Origin: Streptomyces polyasparticus
GTDB taxonomy: Bacteria; Actinomycetota; Actinomycetes; Streptomycetales; Streptomycetaceae
Direction of reading: 5' to 3'
Length of the DNA stretch: 64,000 bases
Assembly (NCBI RefSeq): GCF_014493765.1
Contig: NZ_JACTVJ010000001.1
Coordinates: 62,001-126,000, forward strand
Part shown: in pieces, positions 53,936-61,620 of the stretch
Position numbering within the stretch: position 1 is the first letter of the stretch
How the letters are laid out: every line of letters starts with the position of its first letter
Notes under the pieces: model-generated
Seen by the model: only the letters and a program-made list of their open reading frames with translations
Database searches by the model: none
What the model was told of the DNA's origin: nothing
Program-made: the position numbers and the translations under genes

Positions 53936-54334
53936 ATGAACGAACGGATCGTGGTGGTCGGTGCCGCACTGTGGCACGAAGGGCGCATCCTCGCGGCCCG
54001 GCGCAGCGCCCCGCCGGAGCTCGCTGGCCGCTGGGAGCTCCCCGGCGGCAAGGTCGAGGAGGGCGAGCGCCCCGAGGAGGCCCTCGTACGGGAGCTGCGC
54101 GAGGAGCTCGGCGTCGAGGCCGAGCCCGTGGAGCGCATCCCGGGGGAGTGGCCGCTCGGCCGCCCCGGATACGTCCTGCAGGTCTGGTCCGCCAAGCTCC
54201 TGAGCGGTGAGCCCGCCCCGCTGGAGGACCATGACGCGCTGCGCTGGCTGCGCACCGACGAGCTCGACGAGGTGGACTGGCTCGACCAGGACCGCCCGGC
54301 CGTCCTGGAGGCGGTCCGCCGTCCGCATCCGTGA
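53936..54334 (+). CDS. Nudix hydrolase, MutT-like
   Basis: The 132-residue protein contains a perfect Nudix box near residues 38-60 (G-x5-E-x7-REL-REEL-GV; GGKVEEGE then RELREELGV) in the MutT-type fold (VVVGAALWHEGRILAARRS at the start). Such enzymes hydrolyse oxidised nucleoside triphosphates or CTP-like substrates; the short form with WELPGG fits the 8-oxo-dGTPase/CTP pyrophosphohydrolase group. ATG 53936 is 7 bp after a TAGGCT box, suggesting a leaderless mRNA. The 37-bp gap to the SPOR-like gene carries this promoter. Confidence 0.9.
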   Translation: MNERIVVVGAALWHEGRILAARRSAPPELAGRWELPGGKVEEGERPEEALVRELREELGVEAEPVERIPGEWPLGRPGYVLQVWSAKLLSGEPAPLEDHDALRWLRTDELDEVDWLDQDRPAVLEAVRRPHP

Positions 54335-54349
54335 CGGCTGATCCTTCCC

Positions 54350-54404
54350 TCGCATCCCCGACGCCGGATCCGTCCCCCCGTAATGGGGGGCTCGGAGGAT
54401 GCGA
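54350..54404 (+). terminator. Branched hairpin after the Nudix gene
   Basis: TCGCATCC (54350-54357) pairs with GGATGCGA (54397-54404) and encloses an inner CCCCCC-GTAAT-GGGGGG stem (54374-54390). It lies 16 bp after the stop and probably ends the transcript. Confidence 0.65.
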
Positions 54405-54503
54405 AACCCCAGCTGGTGAACACCCCCCTACGCCGTTTGTGCCACAGTGCGCCGACATAAGCGGTAGGCGCTTCCTGATATCGGGTATGTGCTGATTAAC
54501 CCC

Positions 54504-54962
54504 ATGAAACCGGACAGAGGCTCCGGTCCCCCGCTCCGGGAAGTGATCGGCGTGATCGAGACCGAAGGCGACTGCGCCGAGTGGACCTTCCCCGCCGACC
54601 CGACCGCTGTCCGCACCGCCCGCGCGGTCGTCCGCAAGCAGCTCGTGCACTGGGGGATCGGCACACTCGGTGATGTCACGGTGCTGCTCGTCAGCGAGCT
54701 CGTGACCAATTCTTTGCGGTACGCCTCGGGACCCATCGGTGTAAGGCTCGTACGCCCCCTCGACGCCCCCGGCGTACTGCGGGTCGAAGTCTCCGATCCG
54801 CTGCCGGATCCGCCCCTCGAGCGGCATGCGTCCCTGGACGACGAAGGGGGCCGTGGCCTGCAGCTTGTCGCCTGCTCGGCCACGCGCTGGGGGACCAGAC
54901 AGGGGCATTCCGGCAAGACCGTCTGGTTCGAGCTGACGCTTCCGGTTCCCGGGCGGGGTTAG
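54504..54962 (+). CDS. RsbW/SpoIIAB-like ATP-binding regulator
   Basis: The roughly 152-residue protein is a single HATPase_c domain: TFPADPTAVRTARAVVRKQL at the start, N box LLVSELVTNSLRYA near residue 65, DDEGGRGLQLV and GKTVWFEL at the end. It is of the anti-sigma factor or regulatory kinase type. ATG 54504 is preferred; GTG 54489 in frame is an alternative, and no ribosome site is obvious. The next gene carries a closely similar domain fused to a PP2C phosphatase, so the two may act on the same anti-sigma antagonist circuit. Confidence 0.85.
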   Translation: MKPDRGSGPPLREVIGVIETEGDCAEWTFPADPTAVRTARAVVRKQLVHWGIGTLGDVTVLLVSELVTNSLRYASGPIGVRLVRPLDAPGVLRVEVSDPLPDPPLERHASLDDEGGRGLQLVACSATRWGTRQGHSGKTVWFELTLPVPGRG

Positions 54963-55034
54963 AGGCGGCCTCCGCATGGTTAGAAGGTGAACTAGAGCCG
55001 ATCTCTTGTGGGCGGCCGAAAAGGGTTGTCTCGC

Positions 55035-55142
55035 ATGGGAGCTGTGAACGCAGTGTTGCGTGCGGCCGTAGTGCTGGATACTGCGGGCAAGCCGTCGAGA
55101 GGTCCGGTCCATGACGGCGAGCTGGAGGGGACGGTCGCGTGA
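55035..55142 (+). CDS. Possible 35-residue leader ORF coupled to the PP2C gene
   Basis: ATG 55035 opens a 35-codon frame (MGAVNAVLRAAVVLDTAGKP at the start) whose TGA overlaps the PP2C GTG as GTGA. About 70 percent of its third positions are G or C, lower than neighbouring genes. Its ribosome site is poor. The overlap and the lack of other features in 54963-55138 make a translated leader plausible, but a chance frame cannot be excluded. Confidence 0.35.
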   Translation: MGAVNAVLRAAVVLDTAGKPSRGPVHDGELEGTVA

Positions 55143-57769
55143 GCGAGATACCAGCTGGGGTGCCAGAGCCCGAGCAGCCCGGCGGGCGGGAGTCCGCGCG
55201 GGGTGCAGGCGACATCCTGTGGCAGTCGAGCCCGCCCGGTTCGATCTATGACTACATCAAGGTCGCCTCGTTCTCGCTCGGCGCCGACGGCCGGATCGAC
55301 CAGTGGTCGCTGCGCGCGGAGCAGCTCTTCCATGTCGCCGCGGCCGACGCCGTGGGCAAGGACCCCATCGAGGCCTTCGTCCCCTCGGGGCTGCGCGACG
55401 TCGGTCACCGCAGGGTCGGCGAGATACTCGACGGCAAGGAGTGGACGGGCATCGTCCCCTTCCGGATGGCCGAGGACGGCTCGAATGAAAGGGGCGGCGC
55501 GCAGCGCCTCGTTGAGGGGCGGTGGTCGGGCGAGGGGCTGGCCGGGGTCGCCGAGGTCTATGTGATGCCGACCGAGACCGAGCGGGGCGAGCGGGGCGCG
55601 GTCTGTATCGTGGTCGACGTCAGGGCGCTGCGCCGGATAGAGACCGACCTGGCCGCCTCGCAGGCGATTTTCGGGCAGTCTCCCTTCGGGTTCCTGCTGT
55701 TCGGAACCGATCTACGCGTGCAGCGCGCCAACAAGCGCTTCGCCGCCGTCTTCGGCGGCAGCGCCGACGACCACCGCGGCCGCACCGTCCACGACTATCT
55801 GCCGCGCGGCGAGGCCGACCGGATGGCCGCCGCGCTCAAGCGGGTCCTGGAGACCGGCGAATCCGTCACGGACATGCAGATCGTCGGACCCGCGCCCGGC
55901 TCCAACGACCGCCGCCACTGGTCCATCAACCTCTACCGCGTGCACAGCGGCACGGGCCGCCCCATCGGCGTCGCCGGCCTCGGCACCGATGTCACCCGCC
56001 GCCATGCGGCCGCCCGCGAGGCCGCGCAGTCCCGCCGTAATCTCGCGCTCCTCAATGAGGCCGGTTCACGGATCGGCAACTCCCTCGATCTGGAGACCAC
56101 CGCCCGCGAACTCCTCGACGTCACCGTCCCGGTCTTCTGCGACCTGGCCTCCGTGGACCTCTACCAAGGGCTGCTCGACGGTGACGAGACCCCGCCCGGT
56201 CTCGCCGACGGCAGCGCGGAGCTGCGCCGCGTCGCGTTCTCCAGCGCGGTCTCGGACGCGCCGATAGACGACTGCGGAGAGCCCGTCACCGTGGGCGCCC
56301 TGCACCGCTACTCCTTCAACTCGCCCTGCGCGGACGCCCTGCGCACCGCGCGCCCGGTCACCATTCCGCGCACCGAGGGCGGCATGGTGCGCTCCACGCT
56401 CGCCGTGCCGATGGTCGCGCACGACACCGTCGTGGGCCTGGTCCGCTTCTCGCGCACGATGGGCAGCGAGCCCTTCTCGGAGCGCGACCGCACGCTCGCG
56501 GTGGAGCTGGCCGCGCGGGCCGCCGTCTGTATCGACAACGCCCGCCTGTACCGCCGCGAGCACGAACGCGCCCTGATCCTCCAGCGCTCCCTGCTGCCGC
56601 CCGGCGACCCCGAGGCCGCGGGCCTCGACATCGCCTGCCGGTATCTGCCCGGCAACGCGGCCACCGAGGTCGGCGGCGACTGGTTCGACGTCATCGAACT
56701 GCCAGGACACCGCACCGCCCTCGTCGTCGGCGACGTCATGGGCCGCGGTCTGCGCGCGGCGGTCGCCATGGGTGAACTCCGTACCGCCGTCCGCACGTTG
56801 GCGCTCCTCGACCTGGAGCCGGCCGAAGTCCTCAGCGCCCTCGACGAGATCGCCCGGGGCCTGGGCGCACCGACCCCCTGGGGCCAGCACACGCACTCGC
56901 CCCAGTCCACGCGCCGCGCCCTGCAGGGCCGCGACGTCGACCCCTCCGAGGTCTACCTCGCGACCTGCGTCTACGCCGTGTACGACCCGGTCACCCGCCG
57001 CTGCACCTTCGCGAACGCCGGCCATCTGCCGCCCGTCCTCGTGGAACCGGGCGAAGAGGCCCTGATGCTCGACGTGCCCCCGGGCATGCCGCTCGGCGTC
57101 GGCGGCGAGCCCTTCGAAGAGGTCGAGGTCCAGCTCCCTGAGGGCGCGCTGCTCGCCCTCTACACGGACGGACTCGTCGAATCCCGCGACCACCCGCTCG
57201 ACGAGGGCCTGCGGGCCTTCCGCTCCGCGCTCACCGACCCGGCCCGCCCGCTGGAGGACGTCTGCGACCACGTCCTCAACACCCTGGACACCCGCCACGG
57301 CGAGGACGACATCGCCCTGCTCATGGCCCGCGTCCAGGGCCTGCCCCGCGAAGCCGTCGGCGACTGGACCCTGCCGCGCGAGGCACGCTCGGTGGGCCGC
57401 GCCCGCGAACTGGCCCGCGCCCAGCTCGCCTCCTGGGACCTCGAAGCCCTCGTGGACACCACGGAGTTGCTGGTCAGCGAGCTGGTCACCAACGCCCTTC
57501 GGTACGGCGAAGGCGAGATCAGACTCCGTCTGCTCCTCGACCGCACCCTGGTCTGCGAGGTCTGGGACGCGGGCCTCGTCCAGCCGCGCCGCCGCCGCGC
57601 CCGCGACACGGACGAGGGCGGCCGCGGCCTCCAACTCGTCGGCCTCCTCAGCGCCTCCTGGGGCGCCCGCCGCACACCCCGCGGCAAAACGGTGTGGTTC
57701 GAACTGCCGCTGCCGGACGGCGAATCCCCTTCGGAGCCCTCGGTGGATGCGCTGTTGAGCATGTTCTAA
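55139..57769 (+). CDS. PAS-PAS-GAF-PP2C-HATPase serine phosphatase/regulator
   Basis: The 876-residue cytoplasmic protein has two PAS domains (about 35-155 and 170-285) and a GAF domain (about 300-470). A SpoIIE/RsbU PP2C phosphatase domain follows (about 480-725) with VGGDWFDVIEL, VVGDVMGRGL, TFANAGHLPPVL and DDIALL as metal and core motifs. A C-terminal HATPase_c domain closes the protein (about 740-860; LLVSELVTNALRYG, DEGGRGLQLV). It can dephosphorylate an anti-anti-sigma factor and, through the kinase-like domain, act in the opposite sense. GTG 55139 has GGAGG 11 bp upstream and overlaps a small frame. Signals sensed by PAS/GAF are unknown. Confidence 0.93.
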   Translation: MSEIPAGVPEPEQPGGRESARGAGDILWQSSPPGSIYDYIKVASFSLGADGRIDQWSLRAEQLFHVAAADAVGKDPIEAFVPSGLRDVGHRRVGEILDGKEWTGIVPFRMAEDGSNERGGAQRLVEGRWSGEGLAGVAEVYVMPTETERGERGAVCIVVDVRALRRIETDLAASQAIFGQSPFGFLLFGTDLRVQRANKRFAAVFGGSADDHRGRTVHDYLPRGEADRMAAALKRVLETGESVTDMQIVGPAPGSNDRRHWSINLYRVHSGTGRPIGVAGLGTDVTRRHAAAREAAQSRRNLALLNEAGSRIGNSLDLETTARELLDVTVPVFCDLASVDLYQGLLDGDETPPGLADGSAELRRVAFSSAVSDAPIDDCGEPVTVGALHRYSFNSPCADALRTARPVTIPRTEGGMVRSTLAVPMVAHDTVVGLVRFSRTMGSEPFSERDRTLAVELAARAAVCIDNARLYRREHERALILQRSLLPPGDPEAAGLDIACRYLPGNAATEVGGDWFDVIELPGHRTALVVGDVMGRGLRAAVAMGELRTAVRTLALLDLEPAEVLSALDEIARGLGAPTPWGQHTHSPQSTRRALQGRDVDPSEVYLATCVYAVYDPVTRRCTFANAGHLPPVLVEPGEEALMLDVPPGMPLGVGGEPFEEVEVQLPEGALLALYTDGLVESRDHPLDEGLRAFRSALTDPARPLEDVCDHVLNTLDTRHGEDDIALLMARVQGLPREAVGDWTLPREARSVGRARELARAQLASWDLEALVDTTELLVSELVTNALRYGEGEIRLRLLLDRTLVCEVWDAGLVQPRRRRARDTDEGGRGLQLVGLLSASWGARRTPRGKTVWFELPLPDGESPSEPSVDALLSMF

Positions 57770-57771
57770 CC

Positions 57772-57882
57772 CAGCCCCTGCGGCGTTTGAGCAGATCTTT
57801 CAGCCCCTCCGGCGTTTGAGGAGACCCGAACGAAGTTCGGATGCCGGGGTCCGGGGCGGAGCCCCCCACGCGGCGGAGCCGC
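57772..57882. repeat. Streptomyces-type intergenic repeat with stems
   Basis: Two 24-bp units, CAGCCCCTSCGGCGTTTGAG plus SAGA, stand at 57772-57795 and 57801-57824. They are followed by CCGAAC-GAA-GTTCGG (57826-57840), GGGGC-GGA-GCCCC (57853-57865) and GCGGC-GGA-GCCGC (57870-57882). CAGCCCCT-CCGGCGTTTGAG elements of this kind are scattered between genes in many Streptomyces genomes (from memory). Here it lies between convergent PP2C and pspA genes and may end transcription. Confidence 0.75.
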
Positions 57883-57920
57883 AAATGTCACAGCCGGGAA
57901 GGGGCGGGGCTGGGGAAAAT

Positions 57921-58634
57921 TCAAGCCGTAGCCTTCATGGCGGCGAGCCGAGCCTCGATCTCCGCCTGGTCGCCCAGAGAGTCGAGCTGCTCGAACTGGG
58001 CGTCCAGGGACGACGCCGCCAGCTCCTGCTTGCCCAAGGCGCGGGCCTCCTCGCGACGAACCTTGTCCTCGAAGCGGGAGAGCTCACTCGTCGGATCGAG
58101 CACATCGATGTTCTGCGCCGCGTCCATCATCTGGTTCTGCGCCTCGGCGGTCTTGGCCCGCGCCACCAACTGATCCCGCTTGGCCTGCAGCTCGCTGAGC
58201 TTGACCTTCATCTGGTCGAGGCCGGACTTCAGCTTCTCGACCACCTCGGTCTGCGCCGCGATCGTCGGCTCAGCGTCCTTCGCCTCCTTCTCGGACTGCA
58301 GCTGCCGCCCGAGCGCCACCTTCGCGAGCGCGTCGAACTTGTCCGCGCCCTCCGCGTCCCCGCCCGAGCGCAGCTGATCGGCCTTCTTGCTGGCCGCGAG
58401 CGCCTTGCCGCCCCACTCACCGGCCGCGTCCACATCCTCCTTGTGGTCCGCTTCGAGCAGCCGCAGATTGCCGATCGTGGTCGACACCGCCTCCTCCGCC
58501 TCGCGGATGTTGTTGGTGTAGTCGCGGATCAGCTGGTCGAGCATCTTCTGCGGATCCTCGGCCTGGTCGAGCAGCGAGTTGATGTTGGCCTTCGCGAGCT
58601 GGGCGACACGGCCCAGGATGGTCTGCTTCGTCAT
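57921..58634 (-). CDS. pspA: PspA/IM30 family membrane-stress protein
   Basis: The 237-residue protein is almost wholly coiled-coil and matches PspA/Vipp1: TILGRVAQLAKANINSLLDQAEDPQKMLDQLIRDY at the start, then long Gln/Glu/Lys-rich helices and NIDVLDPTSELSRFEDKVRREEARA. These proteins form ESCRT-III-like assemblies on membranes and protect them under stress. ATG 58634 has an AAGGA site. The upstream region carries a 13-bp direct repeat (58657-58689). The TPM-domain gene lies upstream on the same strand, separated by a hairpin. Confidence 0.92.
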   Translation of the reverse strand: MTKQTILGRVAQLAKANINSLLDQAEDPQKMLDQLIRDYTNNIREAEEAVSTTIGNLRLLEADHKEDVDAAGEWGGKALAASKKADQLRSGGDAEGADKFDALAKVALGRQLQSEKEAKDAEPTIAAQTEVVEKLKSGLDQMKVKLSELQAKRDQLVARAKTAEAQNQMMDAAQNIDVLDPTSELSRFEDKVRREEARALGKQELAASSLDAQFEQLDSLGDQAEIEARLAAMKATA

Positions 58635-58656
58635 CGCGGTGAACTTCCTTTACAGG

Positions 58657-58689
58657 TACGTGAGTTCCGATGCGGATACCTGAGTTCCG
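58657..58689. repeat. 13-bp direct repeat upstream of pspA
   Basis: TAC[G/C]TGAGTTCCG occurs at 58657-58669 and 58677-58689, 20 bp apart. Read in the direction of pspA each unit begins CGGAACTCA, reminiscent of ECF-type -35 elements (GGAAC), though no matching -10 was found. Confidence 0.45.
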
Positions 58690-58693
58690 GGAC

Positions 58694-58730
58694 CGCGTAC
58701 GGAAGCCACGAGAAGGGCCCTCCGTACGCG
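58694..58730 (-). terminator. Hairpin after the TPM-domain gene
   Basis: CGCGTACGGA (58694-58703) pairs perfectly with TCCGTACGCG (58721-58730), 10 bp past the stop of the leftward gene; its presence suggests that pspA has its own promoter. Confidence 0.65.
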
Positions 58731-58740
58731 CAAGCCTGAT

Positions 58741-60849
58741 TCAGAAGCGCCCTCCACCGCCCATCCGCCCCCGCGTCCCACCCCCGCCGAAGCTCCCCGG
58801 CCCGCCGAATCCGCCACCGCCCCCGCCGCCCCGGCCGTAACCGCCGCCGAAGCCGCCGCCCATCCCGCGCCCCATCCCGCCGAGCACCTCGCCGAGGATG
58901 ATCCCGCCGAGCACCGCACCGCCGGTCCCGCCCGAGCGCGAACGGCCGGCATACGGACCGCCGTACGGATCGAAGGACTGGGCGTCGCGCTCGGCCAGCT
59001 GCTGCGCCTGACGCGCCATGGAGTCCGCCTGCTGGGCCCGGGCCAGCGCACCCGAGGCGTCGGTGGCCGCCAGCGCGTCGGCGGACGCGAGATGCCGCTG
59101 CGCCTCCGCGAGCCGGGTACGGGCCTCGCTGCCCACCCCGCCCCGGTGCGTGGTGATGTAGTCGGCGGCCGCGCTCACCGCGCTGCGGGCGGTGAGCAGC
59201 GTCTGGTCGAGCAGCCCGCGCGCCCGCTGATCGGCGACCTCACGCTCGCGTGCCCCGGACAGGGCCTCGTCCAGCGCGGCATCGGCCTCCTCGATACGGC
59301 GCAGCGCGTCGATCGGGTCGTACCGCCCGCCGGCCACCACTGCCCGTACGTCCTGGAGCACGGTCTCGGCGCGCGCGATCCGCCCCTGCAGATCGGCCGT
59401 CGAGGTCCCGGCCGTGGTGCCCTGGAGCAGCCCGCGGGCGTCGGCCAGATCGGTCTCCGTCTCGGTCAGCGCTCCCGGCAGCTTCGCCTCGGCCTGTCCG
59501 AGCTCCTGCGCGAGTCGCTCCACCGCGTCCACCAGCGTGCCCGCCTGGTCGACGGCGCCCTCGGCGGCCCGCAGATACACCGCGGCCTGCCCGTTCTCGC
59601 CCGTGTCCACCGCCTGCCGCGCCTGGTTGAGCGTGCCGGTCGCGAAGAGCAGCCGCTCCTTGGCCTCCTCGATGTGCCCGCTCACGGGCGCGGCCGCGGA
59701 GTCCGCATAGCGCGTGGTCAGCGTGGTGTACGTACCGGCCGCCGCGGTGGTCCGCGCGCTGACCTCGCGGAACGTGCCCTCCGCGAGCGTCAGCGCCGCG
59801 GGCGCGTTCTGCTCCAGGGCCCGGAGCCGGTCGAAGTCCGCGGTCTCGGCGTCGAGCCGCCGGCTGGCCTCGGAGCACCGCGAGACGATCTCGTCGAGCA
59901 TCCGCCGCTTGGTCGTGTCGTCCTCGGGAAACGCGTCGTCGAGCTGCTGCCGCAGCTTGAACGCTGCCGTCAGCTCACCCTTCGCGTACGTCACCGCGTC
60001 CTGGAACCGCTTGACCGCGTCGTCCCCGAACTGGGCTGCGGCGAAGCCGAGTTCCTCGGTCGACGTCCGTACCGCGTCGTCCGTCTCGACGAGCAGCAGC
60101 CTGGCCTTCTTGTCCAGCTCGGGCAGCGGGGTGGGCGCGGGCCCCTGCGACCAGCCCGGGGCCGCCCCGCCCGGTCCGCCGCCGTTCTTCTTCCGCTTGC
60201 CCCGCGTGTACGCGTACGCGGCCAGCGCACCCGCACTGCCCACCGCGACCACCGGAAGCACCAGGTCGCCGGTGGCCGGACCGTGGTCCTCGGCCGCACC
60301 CGGGTCGGGGTCGCCCGGAGTGATCGCGGGGGCCGGCACCGGCTGACCCGACAGCACGGCGTCGCATCCGTTCGCCGCACCGATCGCGGCTCCCGCCCAG
60401 TCGTTCTGCTTGAGCGCCGGCTCGATCGCCGTGGTCGCGACCTGCTGCAGCTGGGCCTCGGTGAGCCGGGAGTCCTGGTCGACCGAGTACGCGTACTGCC
60501 GGTCGTGCGTGGCGACGGCGAGCAGGATGTCGTCGAGCCCGAGCCCGTTGCGCTCGGCGGTGCTGTTGGCCCAGCTCTTCGCGGACTGCCCGGAGAAATC
60601 CCGTACGTACGCGACGAAGAGCTGGATCCCGTTGTCGTCATAGAGCTTGTCGAGCGCCTGCGTCACCTCGCCCTTGCGGTCCCCGAGCGCGCCCACCTTG
60701 TCGGTGATCTGCCCGGTCCGCGACAGCGTGATCGGGCCCTCGGCGTGTGCGGGGCCCGACACGAGCAGTGGCAGCACCACCACGAAGAGGGCGGCGAGCA
60801 CCGCCCGCGCGGCTATGTGGGGCAGCGAGCGATCGCGGGATGGCGTCAC
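58741..60849 (-). CDS. TPM-domain (YgcG-like) membrane protein
   Basis: The 702-residue protein has a signal peptide (about 12-37, ending GPAHA) and an extracellular TPM domain (about 40-165: ITDKVGALGDRKGEVTQALD, DDNGIQLFVAYV). One membrane helix near 200-215 is followed by a long cytoplasmic Ala/Glu/Arg-rich helical region (230-625) and a Gly-rich tail of GGGFGGG type. TPM proteins are linked to membrane repair and photosystem II maintenance in other bacteria. GTG 60849 lies 7 bp after TAGGCT (60862-60857), so the transcript may be leaderless. It precedes pspA and may work with it at the membrane. Confidence 0.85.
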   Translation of the reverse strand: MTPSRDRSLPHIAARAVLAALFVVVLPLLVSGPAHAEGPITLSRTGQITDKVGALGDRKGEVTQALDKLYDDNGIQLFVAYVRDFSGQSAKSWANSTAERNGLGLDDILLAVATHDRQYAYSVDQDSRLTEAQLQQVATTAIEPALKQNDWAGAAIGAANGCDAVLSGQPVPAPAITPGDPDPGAAEDHGPATGDLVLPVVAVGSAGALAAYAYTRGKRKKNGGGPGGAAPGWSQGPAPTPLPELDKKARLLLVETDDAVRTSTEELGFAAAQFGDDAVKRFQDAVTYAKGELTAAFKLRQQLDDAFPEDDTTKRRMLDEIVSRCSEASRRLDAETADFDRLRALEQNAPAALTLAEGTFREVSARTTAAAGTYTTLTTRYADSAAAPVSGHIEEAKERLLFATGTLNQARQAVDTGENGQAAVYLRAAEGAVDQAGTLVDAVERLAQELGQAEAKLPGALTETETDLADARGLLQGTTAGTSTADLQGRIARAETVLQDVRAVVAGGRYDPIDALRRIEEADAALDEALSGAREREVADQRARGLLDQTLLTARSAVSAAADYITTHRGGVGSEARTRLAEAQRHLASADALAATDASGALARAQQADSMARQAQQLAERDAQSFDPYGGPYAGRSRSGGTGGAVLGGIILGEVLGGMGRGMGGGFGGGYGRGGGGGGGFGGPGSFGGGGTRGRMGGGGRF

Positions 60850-60856
60850 ATACGTG

Positions 60857-60862
60857 AGCCTA
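60857..60862 (-). promoter_or_regulatory. -10 box of the TPM gene
   Basis: Read leftward, TAGGCT lies 7 bp before the GTG at 60849, the TANNNT arrangement of a leaderless actinobacterial transcript. Confidence 0.45.
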
Positions 60863-61049
60863 TGTCCGCTTATGTGGGGTCGCGACCGGGCCCGTTCCCG
60901 GTCGTGGGGCCGTACGGCCGGTGCGCCCGATCCATCCGCGTGAAGTCACCGGGCCCGCCGTGTGGCCGGCCGCCACGGGTGGCACGGATGGCCGCGGCCA
61001 CCACCGGACGGCCCCCGTCCGGTCCGTACCGTCCGAATGAGGTCTCTTC

Positions 61050-61550
61050 ATGGCTTACCGTCACGGCGTCCGCGCAGCCGTCGTCGCCGCGTCCTTCCTC
61101 GCCCTCGTCCTGCCCGCGTCGCTCGCGCACGCGGACGCGGCGCCGCCCAAGAACTGCAACGCCTACCAGAAGACGGTCAACCGCCACCAGGAGGCCGCCG
61201 ACCGGCTCGACGAGCGGTTCGCGGCGGAGCAGGCGAAGTCCGACGAACTGTACGACGCGGTCGTGGAAGCCACCGGCGAGGTCGACTGGATCATGGACTC
61301 GATCGGTGACGTCGAGGAAGGCCTCCACTACGCGGAGCCGGAGAGCGCGGAGTACGCGGAGCTCATCGAGAAGCGCGAGGACCTGCGCAAGGACCTGGAG
61401 AAGGCCCGCGCGAAGGAGCGCGCCGCCTACAACGCCTGGCGCGCGCACGAGCCCGACGAGGAGCTCGCCGAGCAGCGCACCAAGACCCACCGGCTCCTGA
61501 AGACGGCGAAGACCCGCCTGACCAACTGCCAGAACAAGCTGGCCGCCTGA
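61050..61550 (+). CDS. Small secreted coiled-coil protein
   Basis: The 166-residue protein has a signal peptide (about 8-29, probable cleavage after AHADA). A mature region almost entirely helical and rich in Glu, Lys, Ala and Arg follows (AADRLDERFAAEQAKSDELY, EKREDLRKDLEKARAKERAA). Only two cysteines occur in the mature part, in KNCNAY near the start and LTNCQNK near the end, which could close a helical hairpin by a disulfide. ATG 61050 has a GAGG site 7 bp before it. I recognise no domain of known function. Confidence 0.8.
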   Translation: MAYRHGVRAAVVAASFLALVLPASLAHADAAPPKNCNAYQKTVNRHQEAADRLDERFAAEQAKSDELYDAVVEATGEVDWIMDSIGDVEEGLHYAEPESAEYAELIEKREDLRKDLEKARAKERAAYNAWRAHEPDEELAEQRTKTHRLLKTAKTRLTNCQNKLAA

Positions 61551-61570
61551 CACGACGAGGCGCAAGCCAG

Positions 61571-61605
61571 GGCCCGCCCCACCGCATCGGGCGGCGGGGC
61601 GGGCC
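61571..61605. terminator. Bidirectional GC-rich terminator
   Basis: GGCCCGCCCC (61571-61580) pairs with GGGGCGGGCC (61596-61605) between the convergent coiled-coil and sdhB genes. Confidence 0.75.
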
Positions 61606-61620
61606 GCGTGCTGTCCGGGA

